Positions 1 to 11,976 are shown, counted from the first letter of the stretch. The stretch is DNA of 64,000 nt from Dichomitus squalens LYAD-421 SS1 (GCF_000275845.1 NW_006766918.1:181107-245106); one strand, 5' to 3'. The notes: generated from the letters alone by a model not told the origin. Numbers and translations are program-made.

Positions 1-900
1 GGTTAGGCACTGCTTACACCTCTCCCCTAAGAAGGAGGCCGTCTGTATTTATCGCGCGAACGAGGCTTTATGCGAGGGAGGGGAGGGAGTATAAATGGCG
101 GGTCCTCTTCGCGCAGCCCCCATCAAGCGCCACAATGGGAACTTCGATCATCAAAAAGTGCGCGCTGATGCGCCAGCGTCGGTGGTCTTCCGTGTCGCGC
201 GTCCCCCACCCTCCTCGCCCGCCGCGCCTGCACAATGCTCTCCGTCAGTTGGACAACGCTGTCTCCTCAATTGCGACCTCCTCAGAGAAGGAACTGTTCG
301 CTTCTTCGAGCTCCTCAAAGTTTGCTCAAGTACAAACTCAGTCTGTGGCACTGTTCTAGCCATCAAAATCCGATGCGCCCATACTGATGTCCCAGGCGAA
401 CAGCCAATCACTTGCGGGATTGGGAGGTCTGATACCTCCCTGGCCCGATATCCCAGAGGTTTGCATACCTCGTTGTAGGCTACTCGGCGGGGATACCGCC
501 GGACGTACTCCTGACCGCGGCAAGAGGCATAGCCCAGGGGCGCAATGGTCCCACAGGGCGGCAGGTTTATAACCCGTACCATTGCCTTCGATGGCCGGGG
601 GTGGACGGGCGGCCGCAACGCACATGTCCTGAGTCCTCCTCCCCGCTAGATGCCTGCCTACCCTACCACGCCTACATGCGCTCCACCCCTCCATCCTCAC
701 CCGGTCGTCATCCAGCTCATCCCCCTAAACCGTCTGTCACTTTTATCTCCCCTTTACTCACACCCCTAGCTCGCTCGAGCCTCGTTCTCACATTTGTACC
801 GCATAGACTTGAATTTCCCCACGTAGACAGCACTGTACTTTATGCCTACCATGAGGCGCGGCCTCGCAGGGCAATAAACATGATCTAGAAAGAAAGAAAG
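1..900. other. Left edge, no confident gene
   Basis: A TATAAAT motif at about 91-97 precedes short open frames (for example a 74-codon frame starting at 135), but none resembles a known family and none continues by splicing. Positions 418-478 carry a dispersed repeat described separately. A short GAAA microsatellite (about 888-902) abuts the inverted repeat starting at 901. A small gene truncated by repeat insertion cannot be excluded. Confidence 0.4.
418..478 (+). repeat. Truncated copy of a foldback repeat
   Basis: About 60 bp match the right three quarters of the foldback element at 19849-19954, including the small hairpin around GGGAGGT..ACCTCCC and the terminal CCTCGTTGTAG. The left terminal arm seen in the other copy is absent here, so this is a partial copy. 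Confidence 0.6.
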
Positions 901-1122
901 AATAACTAGATAGACAGTAGAGAAAATTTGGATCATACTCGATCTACATTGCGCAAGGAAAGGACTTTGTTGCAGGGGTCACTGAGAACTTAGCATAGGA
1001 TACTTAGCGTCGCTTACCCGACTCCGCGATTACACGACTGCACACTCGCGTTGTGACTGCAAAAGCGAAAGCGCGACTGCATGCGTGGCTACGTAGCCAG
1101 TTGCGTGGGATTGTAAACTCTC
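901..1122 (+). repeat. Left arm of ~220-bp inverted repeat
   Basis: This segment, beginning AATAACTAGATAGACAGTAG, is repeated in reverse orientation at about 5945-6170 with roughly 93% identity by eye. The arms bracket the two BTB genes. No target-site duplication is obvious outside the arms. The arms could be terminal repeats of a large non-autonomous element or two inserted copies of one short repeat. Confidence 0.75.
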
Positions 1123-1564
1123 AAGATCGTCGTGTCCCCCTAATAAATAGATACTTACGCACTTCAGTTGAACGCCGTCGCCACGTACAGATCCAACACG
1201 TGGTCGGGCCGCATCAATTGGACCGTGACACCGTGGCGTTCTCACAGCTGGCGGCGCCTACATGTACTTGACTTGTTATCTGCCCATCGCATCGCATGCG
1301 AGGAGCTATACCCACGGTGGCCCTTCAACAGACTTACGATCATATCTCTGACTTGGTACACCACTGAATACCTCGCATAGGGCAAGTTCATCGCTCTGCG
1401 TAGGTTGATCTCTCCTCTGACGAACCCTACAGAGATCCCCTCTGGCAGCGGGGCGTTGAAGCTGTGCTGACTGTTGTTGGTTTCAGAACTATTGTCATTG
1501 GAACTCTGGTCGGCCTAGCTGGTCATCTCTTGAGATCCTCGGTATACACCATACATACTCCACG

Positions 1565-3298
1565 ATGCCACGCAGTATGCTTGCGAGCTACCGTCCGCAT
1601 ATGGGACAGTCTGTACAAAGTTCCCAATCATCGTCTCCTGTTCTTGTAGAGCATTCCGCCCCACCCGCACTTCCAACGACACCCCAATCCAGTGTGATCA
1701 CCATCCTTCCCCCGGCGCAGCCAAACGCTGCTCTCGGTATCTACGGATCGGCTTCGTCTTCAGGTGCTGCTATTTTCGCTGACTCCCGGATCGGGCGGAA
1801 TCGCACTCCTGTTGAAGTTGATTATGGTATGTCCTCATTATTTGCTATGACGAGGATCGGATTTGATCATGTCTCTTATAAGGTCGAGACGTGGTAGAAC
1901 CTGATATAGAGAAGGCATCAGCCTATGGGCCTCCACCTGTGATAAGGGCTCCGGAACTACACAGCTTTCCCCCATCCCCCCCTCTTCAGCCGACCAATCC
2001 GATGACGTTGCCTCCCGGCTCTACTCGTACGTCCACTCATATCAACACCGAAACTAGAGACCAACAGATTTACATATGTTCACTGCTCCCAGCGGACCGC
2101 GGTTCTTCGCCTCCCCCGATATTACCGGCTTCTCGGACGAGTTCACCAAGCATTCATTCCTACTCCCCGAATGTAACAACGAGGGATCTTGCAGCTTCCT
2201 TTGATTCACCCCACCGTCGAGATTGTAATCGGTACAACTACTGCCCCGTGCCATATACTCACTATAGCCCGGAGGAGGTTACCTATCTCCGCGACGGGGA
2301 GCACTGGTACGAGGATGGCAATGTCGAGCTTCTCGCCGAGGGAGTCCAGTTCCGTGTGTATCAGCAACCCTTGGTCGAGCAATCCCTCATCCTCAGAGAA
2401 TTGTGGGAGGAAGCAAGGGCGCGTGGGTACTCGGGTCCCAGGGTTATACATTTGTCAGAAACATCTCCCGAGGATGTCAGACATGTCCTCAAGTTCTTAT
2501 ATGGCGGTACTACTTGGTACGATATCGTTCCGCTCTACATGTTCATACCTTGAAAGGATCTAACCTTGGTTCCATCTGGACAGCGTCGAACCCTCCTTCG
2601 AAGAAGTCTCCGCGCATATCCGCTTCGGGCACCAGTACAAGACGGAGAAGCTACTCAAGCGCAGCTTGGACTACCTCAAGAAGTTGTATGTCACACGATT
2701 GGAAGCCTGGGTCCAGCTGCCTAGCATTGACCCTCCTTTGTTTCAGCCCATTCACGCGATCGGCGTGGTCAAGTTGGCACGCCTGTTAGGAGTGGACGGA
2801 GCAGAGCTACTTCCGATCGCGCTGATGCGATGCTGCACGCTCGGCGCAGAGATCGTCGAAGGCTATATACGCGAGGACGGCGCACAGGTGACGCTCTCGT
2901 CAGAGGACCTCGGGCGGTGCTTCGTAGGCAGGACGAGACTACTCGAAGCGAGCATCCTCGCCACGGACAAGCTTCGCACCCACATGGTGCAGGACGAATG
3001 CAAACGCCCCCAACGCTGCAAGGCCACGCTGCAGCGCTTTGTCAATGAGCTGCTCGACTCGAACAACGCTGACGGCCAGCTCGTGAGCGAGCTGCGCTGC
3101 CTCCGTTGGGACCTGTCGTCGATCGGTTGTAGACGAGCGTATCTCGGAGATGACGCTGGCCTAGCCGGAGAGGAGAGGGAGCTATGCCCGAAATGCTTCC
3201 CTCGGATGCTGGAGGAGCAACGCAAGATCTTCGCAAAGCTGCCCGAGTTGATGGGCGTGAAGGTCGAGGGATGGGGAGGGAAGCCCACTACCCCCTGA
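1565..3298 (+). CDS. BTB/POZ domain protein
   Basis: Three exons join in frame: 1565-1826, 1883-2516 and 2584-3298, separated by introns of 56 and 67 nt with GT-AG ends, giving 536 residues. The N-terminal ~220 residues are Pro/Ser-rich and probably disordered. A BTB fold begins near residue 225 (DGNVELLAEGVQFRVYQ, then LSETSPEDVRHVLKFLYGG), and a helical region typical of agaricomycete BTB proteins follows (YKTEKLLKRSLDYLKKL). The tail ends GVKVEGWGGKP. These fungal BTB proteins are expanded, fast-evolving families thought to act as interaction or ubiquitin-ligase adaptor modules; no specific partner can be inferred. A tandem, broken paralogue lies 0.7 kb downstream. The start is the first Met of the frame, so N-terminal extent is uncertain. 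Confidence 0.82.
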
Positions 3299-4032
3299 TC
3301 GCGCACCGCCCTGGTGGGCCGCAGATTGCAGACGCTGTTGTTGTCATCGAGGCTATCGGCCCTATACGAGCGGTCCATGGACGTTACCGTGTTTTTTGTC
3401 GTTTGTGCGTTCAACGCGCTGCAGGTTTGATTTGACTTGAGTCGCTGTTCAATTTGTAGGAGTATCAACCTGCTTCAGGAGGGCACACATTTGTAGTGGT
3501 CGTATATTTCGTGGAGAGTCTGCGAGTTCAATGCTCTGATGAAACCGGTAGAAGGACGTAGACGTAGCTCATAGTACCAGTAACGGTTGTTACGGGTCAA
3601 GTCAACCGATGACCGGTCACTGTGTGAAATCGGTCATGGCTTAGGTCATGACCGCGGTCTTAACAATGCTGAAGTTCATACAGTGTCGCTTTGCACGGCG
3701 ATGTCAAGCGCCCAGTAGCCAGATGATCTGATCCGAATCGACCTGCTACTGATTTGAACGGTTTGCTTTGCTTCTGTGTGCCAGCACGACCCACGACTCG
3801 TTTATCACCCGCGGTCAGTTCGTTGCCTCTGACTCTCCGTCCAGTAAGTGGCGTGCGGACATTGCTATATGAGCCCAGGAGACTCATCAACGTTCAGTCA
3901 GCAGAGCAGCATAAAGCAGAGAGACGGTGCATGCTTGACACTCGTAGAGTACTCGATTCTGGGTACAACGGCCGTCGCAGTTTGATGGGTATTCCTTGAG
4001 GTTTCTTTGACCACAATTCGCTGCTTTCTTGA

Positions 4033-5759
4033 GTGCGATATGTTATCAATCATCGTGAGTCTCTTTCATGCAGCTTGCACATTCACGGAAGGAATGACCT
4101 CGATACATTCTATCAGCAATCCTTCTCGCCGTTCCTGGCTAAGAACAGGCACTTCCCACATATACTCGAGCTAGCTCCTCTTCCAACTGCACCGAAGTTT
4201 GCTGTCCACACGGAGGAGCCTGATGCACAGATAAGGGCCAGCTCTCCACCCGAGCCAACACAGAACACTGCTGCTGATATGGCGCCGTCTTCGCCCTTTC
4301 CGAAATCCTCACTACCTTCATCACCGGATTCGCGGAGTATCAGTCTACCAGAAGCCGCATACGAGGGAGCCATAGCCTCCAGTTGCAAGCTGCCAGAACG
4401 AGATAAGGAGCTATGGTACGCCCGCGGTGACCTGGTGCTGATAGCTCAAGGTATTGAGTTCCGCGTCTTCCAAGGACCCATCGTCGATCAATCGAACATC
4501 TTCAGGGACATGATTGGCCTGCCACAGCCTGCCACTCCACATGGCATCCCTGTCGAGAGCGCCAGTACTTCTTACATCACCTTGCATCTTACGGACTCAG
4601 TAGAGGACCTGCGACACTTCCTCCGAGTCTTCGTCGGGAAGAGCGTGTGGTACGTCATGCAGCTCCCGATACTATGCATCCGCGCCCTTTGACATCGCCT
4701 CGCGGATCTGCAGCTTCGGCGGGCTGGATCCAACCTTCCACGAGATCTCCGCCCTGGTCCGCCTGGGGGACAAATACGAGTGCGAGGCGATCATCCAGCG
4801 CTGCGTAGCTTACCTGAAGCGCTTCTACCATGACGACTTCGATATGTGGCGAGATGACGAGCACGTATTCAGTCCACCCGTTTTCGAGAAGATCCATGCG
4901 ATCGGCGTTGTCAACCTCGCACGACTCACACACACGGACGTCATCCTCCCCGGGGCACTAATGGCGTGCTGTCTCCTAGGCGCCGAGATAGTCGACGGGT
5001 TCATGCGCGAGGACGGCACACCTGAAATGCTCTCATCAGCAAAAGTGTAAAAGTCTTTTGCCGTATTGCCCGTTCAGGCAATACTCAGCGAGAGCGCGCA
5101 ATATACGTCAGGTCATGCGCTGTCATGGGTGGTCTTGCAATGTCGTAAATATATTGCAAGACCTTGCAATATCCCACAAGACCAGGCAATATTGGCAATA
5201 CCGGGCAATATTTCGCATTATCGCAGGTATTGCGAGGTATTGCCGGTATTGCGCGCTCTCGGAATACATTTCCGGTATTGCAAGACCGTGCCACAACTGG
5301 CGCTTCAGGCAATGTCCACAATCCTGTAGGATATTTTTACACTTTTGCTGATGCTCGCGCGAGGATCTAGGGCGGTGCTTCCTTGGGAGGGCGAGAATTC
5401 TAGAAGCGAACGCAAAAGCTACGCTCGGGATCCTTCATCAGGCTGTTTCCCCCGAATGCACGCGCCCAGACCGTTGTCATGTGTTTTTGCCGGAGCTGCT
5501 GGTCAGGCTGGAGGAGCACACCGACGCGATATGCAACCTGCGGTGGGACTTCACTTGGACGGGGTACATCGACATGGCGGATCGGGAGCGAGAGTTGTGT
5601 ATGAGCTGCTACAGGATGCTGGGGAAGCATGGGAGACAGAAGGAGGAGCATAGGAAGATCTTCGAGAAGCTGCCGGAGATGATGGGTGTCAAGGTGGAGG
5701 GGTGGGGCGAGCGTCCGCCTACTGAACCGGAGCCTCAGACGGACGACGGAGCTACATGA
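4033..5759 (+). pseudogene. BTB/POZ paralogue interrupted by a MITE
   Basis: This is a close paralogue of the gene at 1565-3298. The first exon (to about 4648) carries the BTB fold (LVLIAQGIEFRVFQGPIVDQ, LTDSVEDLRHFLRVFVG), and an intron of about 60 nt follows. The next exon reads LDPTFHEISALVRLGDKYEC and on to FMREDGTPEMLSS. A 316-bp inverted-repeat element (5036-5351) then interrupts the frame and introduces a stop within a few codons. Homology resumes at about 5360 (EDLGRCFLGRARILEA) and runs cleanly to the family C-terminus GVKVEGWGERPP, ending at 5759. The rest of the frame is undamaged, so the insertion looks recent. The first Met is uncertain; an internal Met at 4279 is an alternative. 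Confidence 0.78.
5036..5351. mobile_element. MITE, hAT-like, 316 bp
   Basis: The element has terminal inverted repeats TCAGCAAAAGTGTAAAA at the left and the complementary TTTTTACACTTTTGCTGA at the right. Immediate flanks are TGCTCTCA (5028-5035) and TGCTCGCG (5352-5359), a 6-of-8 match compatible with a degraded 8-bp target duplication, as hAT elements make. The interior has no coding capacity and is packed with inverted and direct copies of short GCAATA / TATTGC motifs, so it should fold strongly. It sits inside the exon of a BTB gene. Confidence 0.8.
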
Positions 5760-5944
5760 ACTGTTCGCGTCGTATGCTTCGGTGTGAACTATTGCGGGAT
5801 AGAACGGGCGTATTAGCCTCCAATCTGTATCAATATCGTATCTTTACCTCTCGTAAAGCGCAACGAAGGGCGAGCAGAGACCCACAGATCCTCGAGAAAA
5901 CTAGCCGCTATCCAATTGCGTTCGAAGTTCAGTAGAGTTGACCA

Positions 5945-6170
5945 GAGAGTTTACAATCCCACGCAACTAGCTACATAGCCACGCATGCATGCAGTCGCGC
6001 GTTCGCTGTTGCAGTTACAACGCGAGTGTGCTGTCGTGTAATCGCGGAGTCGGGTAAGCGATGCTAAGTATCCTACGCTAAGTTCTCAGTGGCCCCTACA
6101 ACAAAGTCTTATCCTTGCGCAATGTAGATCGAGTATGATCCAAATTCTCTCTACTGTCTATCTAGTTATT
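5945..6170 (-). repeat. Right arm of ~220-bp inverted repeat
   Basis: Reverse-complement partner of 901-1122, ending CTGTCTATCTAGTTATT. Differences from the left arm are scattered substitutions and one short ATGC duplication in the ATGCATGC stretch. See the left arm for interpretation. Confidence 0.75.
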
Positions 6171-6260
6171 GATGCGTGCAAAACGAGTCTACTCAGGCCT
6201 TTCCAGAATATATAGACTTGAGCCTTACCCTTCACCGAACTCCTGCCGAAGCAGTTACAA

Positions 6261-6410
6261 CTTACAATAGACGCGCAGTTACACGACTGCGTGGCTGCAT
6301 ACACATAGAGCTTGGCGAGCTTCGCCATCAATTGACTGGGTGAATACGTGGTTACGCGGCCTGCTACGTAGCCAGTTGCGTGAAATCGTAAATGTTCTCA
6401 CGATCTTCAA
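6261..6410 (+). repeat. Diverged third copy of the inverted-repeat arm
   Basis: The motifs TTACACGACTGC and ACGTAGCCAGTTGCGTG, followed by a TGTAAA-like stretch and CACGATC, follow the order of the left arm (about 1030-1130). Unrelated sequence separates them. This is a degraded direct copy 90 bp beyond the right arm. Confidence 0.5.
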
Positions 6411-6529
6411 TATGTTGCGAAGTGCACGAAACTCAAAAATGTCCGTGCTAATCTCGACGCTGAGCAAGGTGTCATCCTAGGATTGCGTTGATACACATGC
6501 TCCTGTTGAGAGCCGTATGATTCTCCCGA

Positions 6530-8253
6530 TCAGTATCCACGGTTAAGGTCTCTAACCTCGCGCAGAGCACGAGCGCGCAAGAGCACCCTTGCCCAAGTCG
6601 GCTCCGAGCGGAGATCCCAATCCGGCTTGCAGCCAGCATGCACCTCGGGGAAGAGATTGAGAACGTAGGTTGCCAACGCCTCCACCTCAGATATCCCGAG
6701 ATCCTCCACACACTCCCGGAATGCTGCAGATCCGATCACGAGTTCGTGTAATCCATGATAAGAGCCGTCTGGGGGTGGCGGGGGATAGTCGATGTACTCC
6801 TCACAAGGGTCAAGGAACGGGAGCTTCAAGCTGCGCAGATGCGGACAGTACCGGCGGAAGTAGTCGAGCGCGACCGGCGTCGGGGTGTCTTGGCCTCGTT
6901 CCCAGGACATGGCCGGCATGGCGAACGCTTCGAGCTCACGCCAAGCGAGCGCGATAGTCGCGAAGTCACGGTCGTCGACGATGGTTGGGAGGTTCGTCCC
7001 CAAGAGCTCGACGCGTGTCAGTTTGCTAAGCGCGAAGAGTGGGCAGAGGAAGTCGAACAGGGGAATGCCAGTACCTGGCTCGTGCCTTCCGACGTGGAGG
7101 GATAGGGAACGAAGCTGTTTCGGTGAGATAGCTTGGACGAAGGTATCCAGGCATGCCACGATGTCCGGCTCTACGGCAGGAGCATCTTCCCTTGCCATAC
7201 AGATATTAGCGTGTTTGAGCATCGGAGCGCGTAACACTCTGAACAGCTCCGTCAAAGAAGTGCTGTCGCCGCAGACAAGAATTGAGACCAAGTTCGGCGT
7301 ATAGATAGTTCGGCAAGGATCGGATGCCTCGTTCCAGGTAAAGTGAGACACATGCAGCTTCTCGAGACCCGGGATCGCAGCAAGGATGCGGAATGACGTC
7401 GACGGAATGCTAGTCATGAGCTTGACTCCACGGAGGTGCTCGAATGTAGCAATCTGTCGAATGAGTCTTGGCTTGAAAGACATGCAATAAGGCTCGATTC
7501 GTAGGTGCTTTAAGCCTGGTGCCAGGCGTCGTATTTCGCTGACGGTGCCCTCGAAGTCGGGGTTGCGAGGCAGGCGCAACGGGAGTGTCGTGTCAAGCGC
7601 ACGAGAGTAACTGAGACGTAGCTTTCGAAGTCGCGGCGTGAGGAGCGAGTAGAAGGAAGTGTCCGTGTACGCGGTGGGCGAGTACCACAAGACTTGGAGT
7701 GAGGGAAAGACCGAGTGTCCGTGATTGTCATCCAGCACAGTACGGAGAAGCCGAGCGTGGTTGGGCGCCTCGAGATCATAGTCTGGGATTTGAAGCTTAC
7801 GAACGAATCTTGCGTACCACAGGAATCGAGACCAGCGTCCAGGTACGTGCCACTGCTCTGCGTTCAGAACCTGTGTGGAGGAAACAGGGTTGTAAGCTAC
7901 CAGTCCAGCGCGGGGCGTCGAACGAGGTCGCTTGCCTTCTCACAGAGATCTTTGGTTGGGATCCACGGAGTAGTCTGCTTGTCTTCCGGCACCAGAAGCC
8001 ACCACAGGGCTGCTGGCGATGGCATCGTCTGCCACATCGCACGAAGCACGGGCTCGGAGAAGGCACGACAGACGAGGGCGCAATTCCTGAGGTCTGCACT
8101 CGTCAAAATCCCCTGGTTCTGAACACAATTGTTTTCGAATAGCACGCATAGGACGTCGTGGTCGCTGAGTGCACGATGAGGCGCGCTCCCGGAATTGGTG
8201 ACTCTATGTGAGTTCTTCTTGAGCAAGCGAATGAGTTTGTTGGGAGATGACAT
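6530..8253 (-). CDS. F-box / leucine-rich-repeat-like protein
   Basis: Two exons on the minus strand. The first starts at Met 8253 (MSSPNKLIRLLKK) and contains an F-box-like segment, ending near LVRRPALDW. A short intron (about 7845-7895) follows. The second exon, from about SRFLWYARFVRKL, runs to the stop at 6530. The long C-terminal part has recurrent leucine-rich stretches (LKHLRIEPY, LEKLHVSHFTW, LTRVELLGTNLP, LRSLKLPFLD), as in the large F-box families of Agaricomycetes. Such proteins are inferred to be SCF ubiquitin-ligase substrate receptors; the target is unknown. A Met at 8370 upstream in frame is an alternative start. Two related genes occur at 51.6-52.8 and 54.6-56.0 kb. Confidence 0.75.
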
Positions 8254-8923
8254 ATCTGGCGAGACAGTAGTGTGAGGTGCGGAAAGAGCCAGGAGAGGAC
8301 ATAGAGTGTTACGGCGCAGAGGATTGAGAAGCGAGGTGGTCTCCCATCTCTCGGCCTGTTTTATGGGCACGGTGGATTAGCCGTAGTCGGCCAAAGCGTT
8401 CGTGGAGACCCTCGCTTCGCTTTGCGCTTTAGCCTGTCATGCTTATGAGCGGTGAATCTGTGCCCCGTTGTGAAGCTGCAACCCTGAAGCGAGTGGACAG
8501 TAATCGAAAGTCGTGAACGACATCATTGAGCGGCTGAGCCTCGACGATCGGCCACACACATTGCACGCGCAAGCAGCGATAGGCGCCTGAACATATGTAC
8601 CGCCCGGCAATACCCGTTCTCACCATTTCGTGCGGTACACCTAAGTAGGCACTGTCCCAACGACCACAACAATAGGCTCGATTAAATCAAGTAGCATAGA
8701 ATACCTTGGCTAGTATACAATGTGTTCCGTACATCCGTACGAAACGATGAGTGTGTGGTGGTGAGTAATCGAGAGCAATACGTAGCGACACTAGTCCCCA
8801 GCTTAGATATACCCCCCCCCAAGCCAAACCCAGACAAAGAGTAGTAGTCGTGTCAACAAGCAGTCAGCATCAGCTCTGTTAGATGTACTCGCGCCGGACC
8901 CCCCACCACGATCTGCATCAGAC
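8254..8923. other. Intergenic, no gene seen
   Basis: This is the upstream region of the minus-strand F-box gene and the downstream region of the minus-strand transporter. There is an 11-nt C homopolymer around 8810-8820. No coding similarity was recognised on either strand. Confidence 0.5.
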
Positions 8924-11759
8924 TCAGACGTCCACGTGAAGCTTCTCGTGTTCGGGGTCCCCCTTGCCCGCCTTGGCCTTAGCCTTCTCCTGCAGCGCCC
9001 ACGTGTCGTCCATGCTTGTCTTGATCTCCTCCTCGCGCATGAGCAGGCACGTCAGGAGCCCCGCGACCGACATGCTCAGCATGACCCACCAGATGAGCCG
9101 CGTCCCGTCCGCGAACGCGACGCGCACCTCGCCCTGCAGCGGCTGCTGCAGCCGGTGGATCTGCGGGATGATTGAGTACGCGAACTCCTGGCCGCGCGGG
9201 AGCGTGCGCGTGTACGCGCGCGGGAGGCGCGCGGAGAGGACGTTCTGGAGGATCGCGCCGCCGACGACGATGCCCCAGCTCTGCGCGAAGTTGCGCACGA
9301 AGATCCAGAAGGCGAGCGCGTACGCGCTGTTCGAGTACGGCAGGGGCGCGAGGATGGGGAATTGGGTCGAGATCCAGAGGATGCCGAGCCCGACGCCGAG
9401 TGGGATCTGGAAGCCGATGAACATCTTCGCGTCGCTCGTCGGGTCGAGCATGGTGAGCAGGCCGAAGCCGACGATGGTGAACACCCAGCCGACGTAGTTC
9501 TGTGGCCGGTATTTGTTGAAGATCTCGACGGAGATACCGGTGAAGATCGCGAACGCGGGGATGGTGAACGACAGGCCCAGCATGTCGATACCTGAGTGCA
9601 GCGCAGATGCATCTTTCGAGGCTTGAATGTATACGGGCAGATAGTAGACGACGGTGAGAGAGACGACCCCATGGAAGAAGGTGCCAAGGTAGCCGCTGAG
9701 GACTGTCCTGCTAGTGAAAAAGAACTCCGGTATCTGGAGGAGGGTTAGCTGGCATCCGCTGGCATACAGGGGATAACTTACTGTGGGGCCCTTAAGCCAT
9801 AGTCTCTCCGCCACAAAGAATAACACAATCCCAATCGCTCCCACAATTAGCGGAACCAGCACCTGGGGAGATACCCACTGGAAACGCTGCCCGCCCCATG
9901 TGAGCGCAAGAAGCACCAGCACGGTGCTGACTATAATTATAGTATTACCACTGCGAGCGCAGAAGGACTGCGTGAGCTCTTCCGCAGCAAGCCGGGACAG
10001 TGGGAGAAGTGACACTCACGTCCAATCCATTGATGATAATTTAGACTTGAAGCTCGTAGTCGGTACGTGAGAGTGGAGGAAGAAACATATAAAGATTGTC
10101 GCAACAGCGCACAGAGGCAGGTTGAGGAAGAACAGCCAGCGCCACTTGCCCGAGCTGGCGAGGGCGCCGCCGATGGGAGGCCCAACGGCACTGTGGTGAC
10201 AGTCGTGAGCTGCATAAGTTCGTAGGCTGCGCTGACGAGCGTGCGCACCAAGCTAGTGCCCAGACTCTGTGGACGATTGGGATATCAGCAACGAGTTTGT
10301 CTAGAGCTCGGGAGAAGGACGTACGCTGCTGCAATACCCTGAAACTTGCCTCGTTCTGGTAGAGGCACCATGTCCGCAAATATGATATCCGTGACAGACA
10401 TACTGCCCCCGCTGCCTAGGCCCTGAATAGCTGTCCGACTCATCAGCGCACTGCTGCGTACAACTCAGGAAATGCAGCTGTTCGGGTATCATGATGGGTG
10501 TTCTAGGTTCCTAACCGGGCGGAAGGCGTGCCTTGAACGTCCCACGCATACACTGTCCAGTGCTTTGACGGCGGCCAAATGGACAGACAGCTTCTGCTGT
10601 GGCGCTCGCATAACTTTGTCGGTCCACGGAGTCAGAGGACGTCCGTGAGAGACTTTTCAGCGTCATATGTGCGCAGGCATGGGCAAATGACCGGTGGTTA
10701 TGTCTGCGGAAGCCGTACGCAGCGAGCGCCGGGAATAATTATCGGGCGCGCGACTCGCAGTGACATGAACCAGACCCGCCGAACGGCGATACTGCCTCGT
10801 CTTAATCTTGACAGAAGCGCTCGCGCGCGACAGAGTGCGACAGATCAACACAAATCTAACAGGGTTGCACGGAGACAGCGGGGCTGGGAGCGATAAACAG
10901 CAGCCAGAGCACTGGACAGGCGACTAGTTTCAGCGGCGCAGTGACATGAGGGCGCGATGCAAGACAACCTTGAGGTCCGCATCGCGCTCGCCATGTACGC
11001 CTCAATGTAACAAAACGATCACCGGACTGCGCAGACTCAGCGGGCATGCCTTCACCAAGCGCAAGGACCGAGAACGCGTTAGGATATATCGGGCAGATCT
11101 CAGACCTCGTGGCGTCGATCGACGGGCAGAAGCGGGCGCGGCTGCACCCCGCAGTTTAAATATAGGACGCGTCAAACCCAAATTCACTTTCCTCGCCGCC
11201 GTTGGTGAACGTGGCGACGAGCGCGCGCTGATCCGAGCGGACAGCTGTATCGAAAGGACGCTCACCTCGGCCAATGATCAGCATCCGCATGCTGACCGCC
11301 ACCCCGCACAGGACGGAGCCAACGCAGAAGACGAAGACGAACGCGAGCAGGACGCTCTTGCGCCCGAAGCCCTCGACGAGGCCCCCGACCAGGGGGAGCA
11401 CCGCGGTGGACGCGATCGTGTAGGCGCCCCCGGCCCAGATGAAGTCCGCGCCGTGAAGCCTTTCGACGACCGTCGGGAGCGCGGTCGAGACGGCGGTCTA
11501 CGTGCCACGAAACGGTAAGCATAGCTGAGAGCTTGACGCGTCGCGATGGAACGAAGGGGCGACGCACCAGGTCAATGGCGGACAGCATGTCCACGAGGAG
11601 CGTGGAGATGAAGACCATATAGAACGTGAGCCCGCGTTGCCCGGCAGGCACGGGCTGGATGTCGCCCTCGTGGTGTCCGAGGAGAGGCGGAAGGTCGGGG
11701 ACCTCACCTCGAAGCCGGGTCGGGCTGGCCACGAGCGTCGAGTTGCCGTCATGGTCCAT
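8924..11759 (-). CDS. DHA2-type MFS drug/H+ antiporter
   Basis: Minus-strand gene starting at Met 11759 (MDHDGNSTLVASP). The exons read FYMVFISTLLVDMLSAIDL, then TAVSTALPTVVERL (after a 67-nt intron), GGLVEGFGRKSVLL (MFS motif A), MLIIGR and AIQGLGSGGSMSVTD (across an 835-nt intron). They continue through DMVPLPERGKFQGIAAA, SAVGPPIGGALASSGKWRW and FFLNLPLCAVATIFICFF, then GNTIIIVSTVLVLLALTWGG to the stop at 8924. Hydrophobic segments fit a 14-helix DHA2 antiporter at the plasma membrane or vacuole, exporting toxic small molecules by proton antiport. The substrate cannot be told. Splice phases join well, so the gene is probably functional if the long intron is removed. Confidence 0.85.
10431..11265 (-). 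mobile_element. 835-nt intron bounded by inverted repeats
   Basis: The transporter intron between MLIIGR and AIQGLG is 835 nt, against 50-80 nt for its neighbours. Its two ends carry an inverted repeat: AGCTGTCCGACTCATCAGCG (10429-10448) and the complement of AGCTGTCCGCTCGGATCAGC (about 11227-11246). The left repeat overlaps the splice acceptor (..GGACAG, then CTATTC), so the terminal sequence itself supplies the AG. No coding region was recognised inside. A small non-autonomous element inserted in, or now serving as, the intron is the simplest reading. Confidence 0.55.
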
Positions 11760-11976
11760 GTCCAGACGAGAGAACAGGGTGGTCGTCGAACTGCAGCGAA
11801 TGGACAGTGGCGGCAACGTCGCCGCCGGGCGCGCAAGGGAGGAGGAGGAGGGGGCCGGTCAGCAAGGTAGGCGTCGCAGAGACGCCGGAAGAGGGGGAGG
11901 GGAGGGAGGAAGGGATGTCGGGGACGGAGCGGGGCTCGAGGAAGGGAAGGCAGGATCGAAACGGGGAGCTCACTCA

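Noticed and set aside
5058..5351. Open frames within the MITE
   Set aside because: They arise from the repetitive GCAATA/TATTGC words and have no protein similarity.
9076..9687. Long Ser/Arg-rich minus-strand frame inside the transporter
   Set aside because: It is an out-of-phase shadow of the MFS exon, with composition expected from GC-biased third positions.
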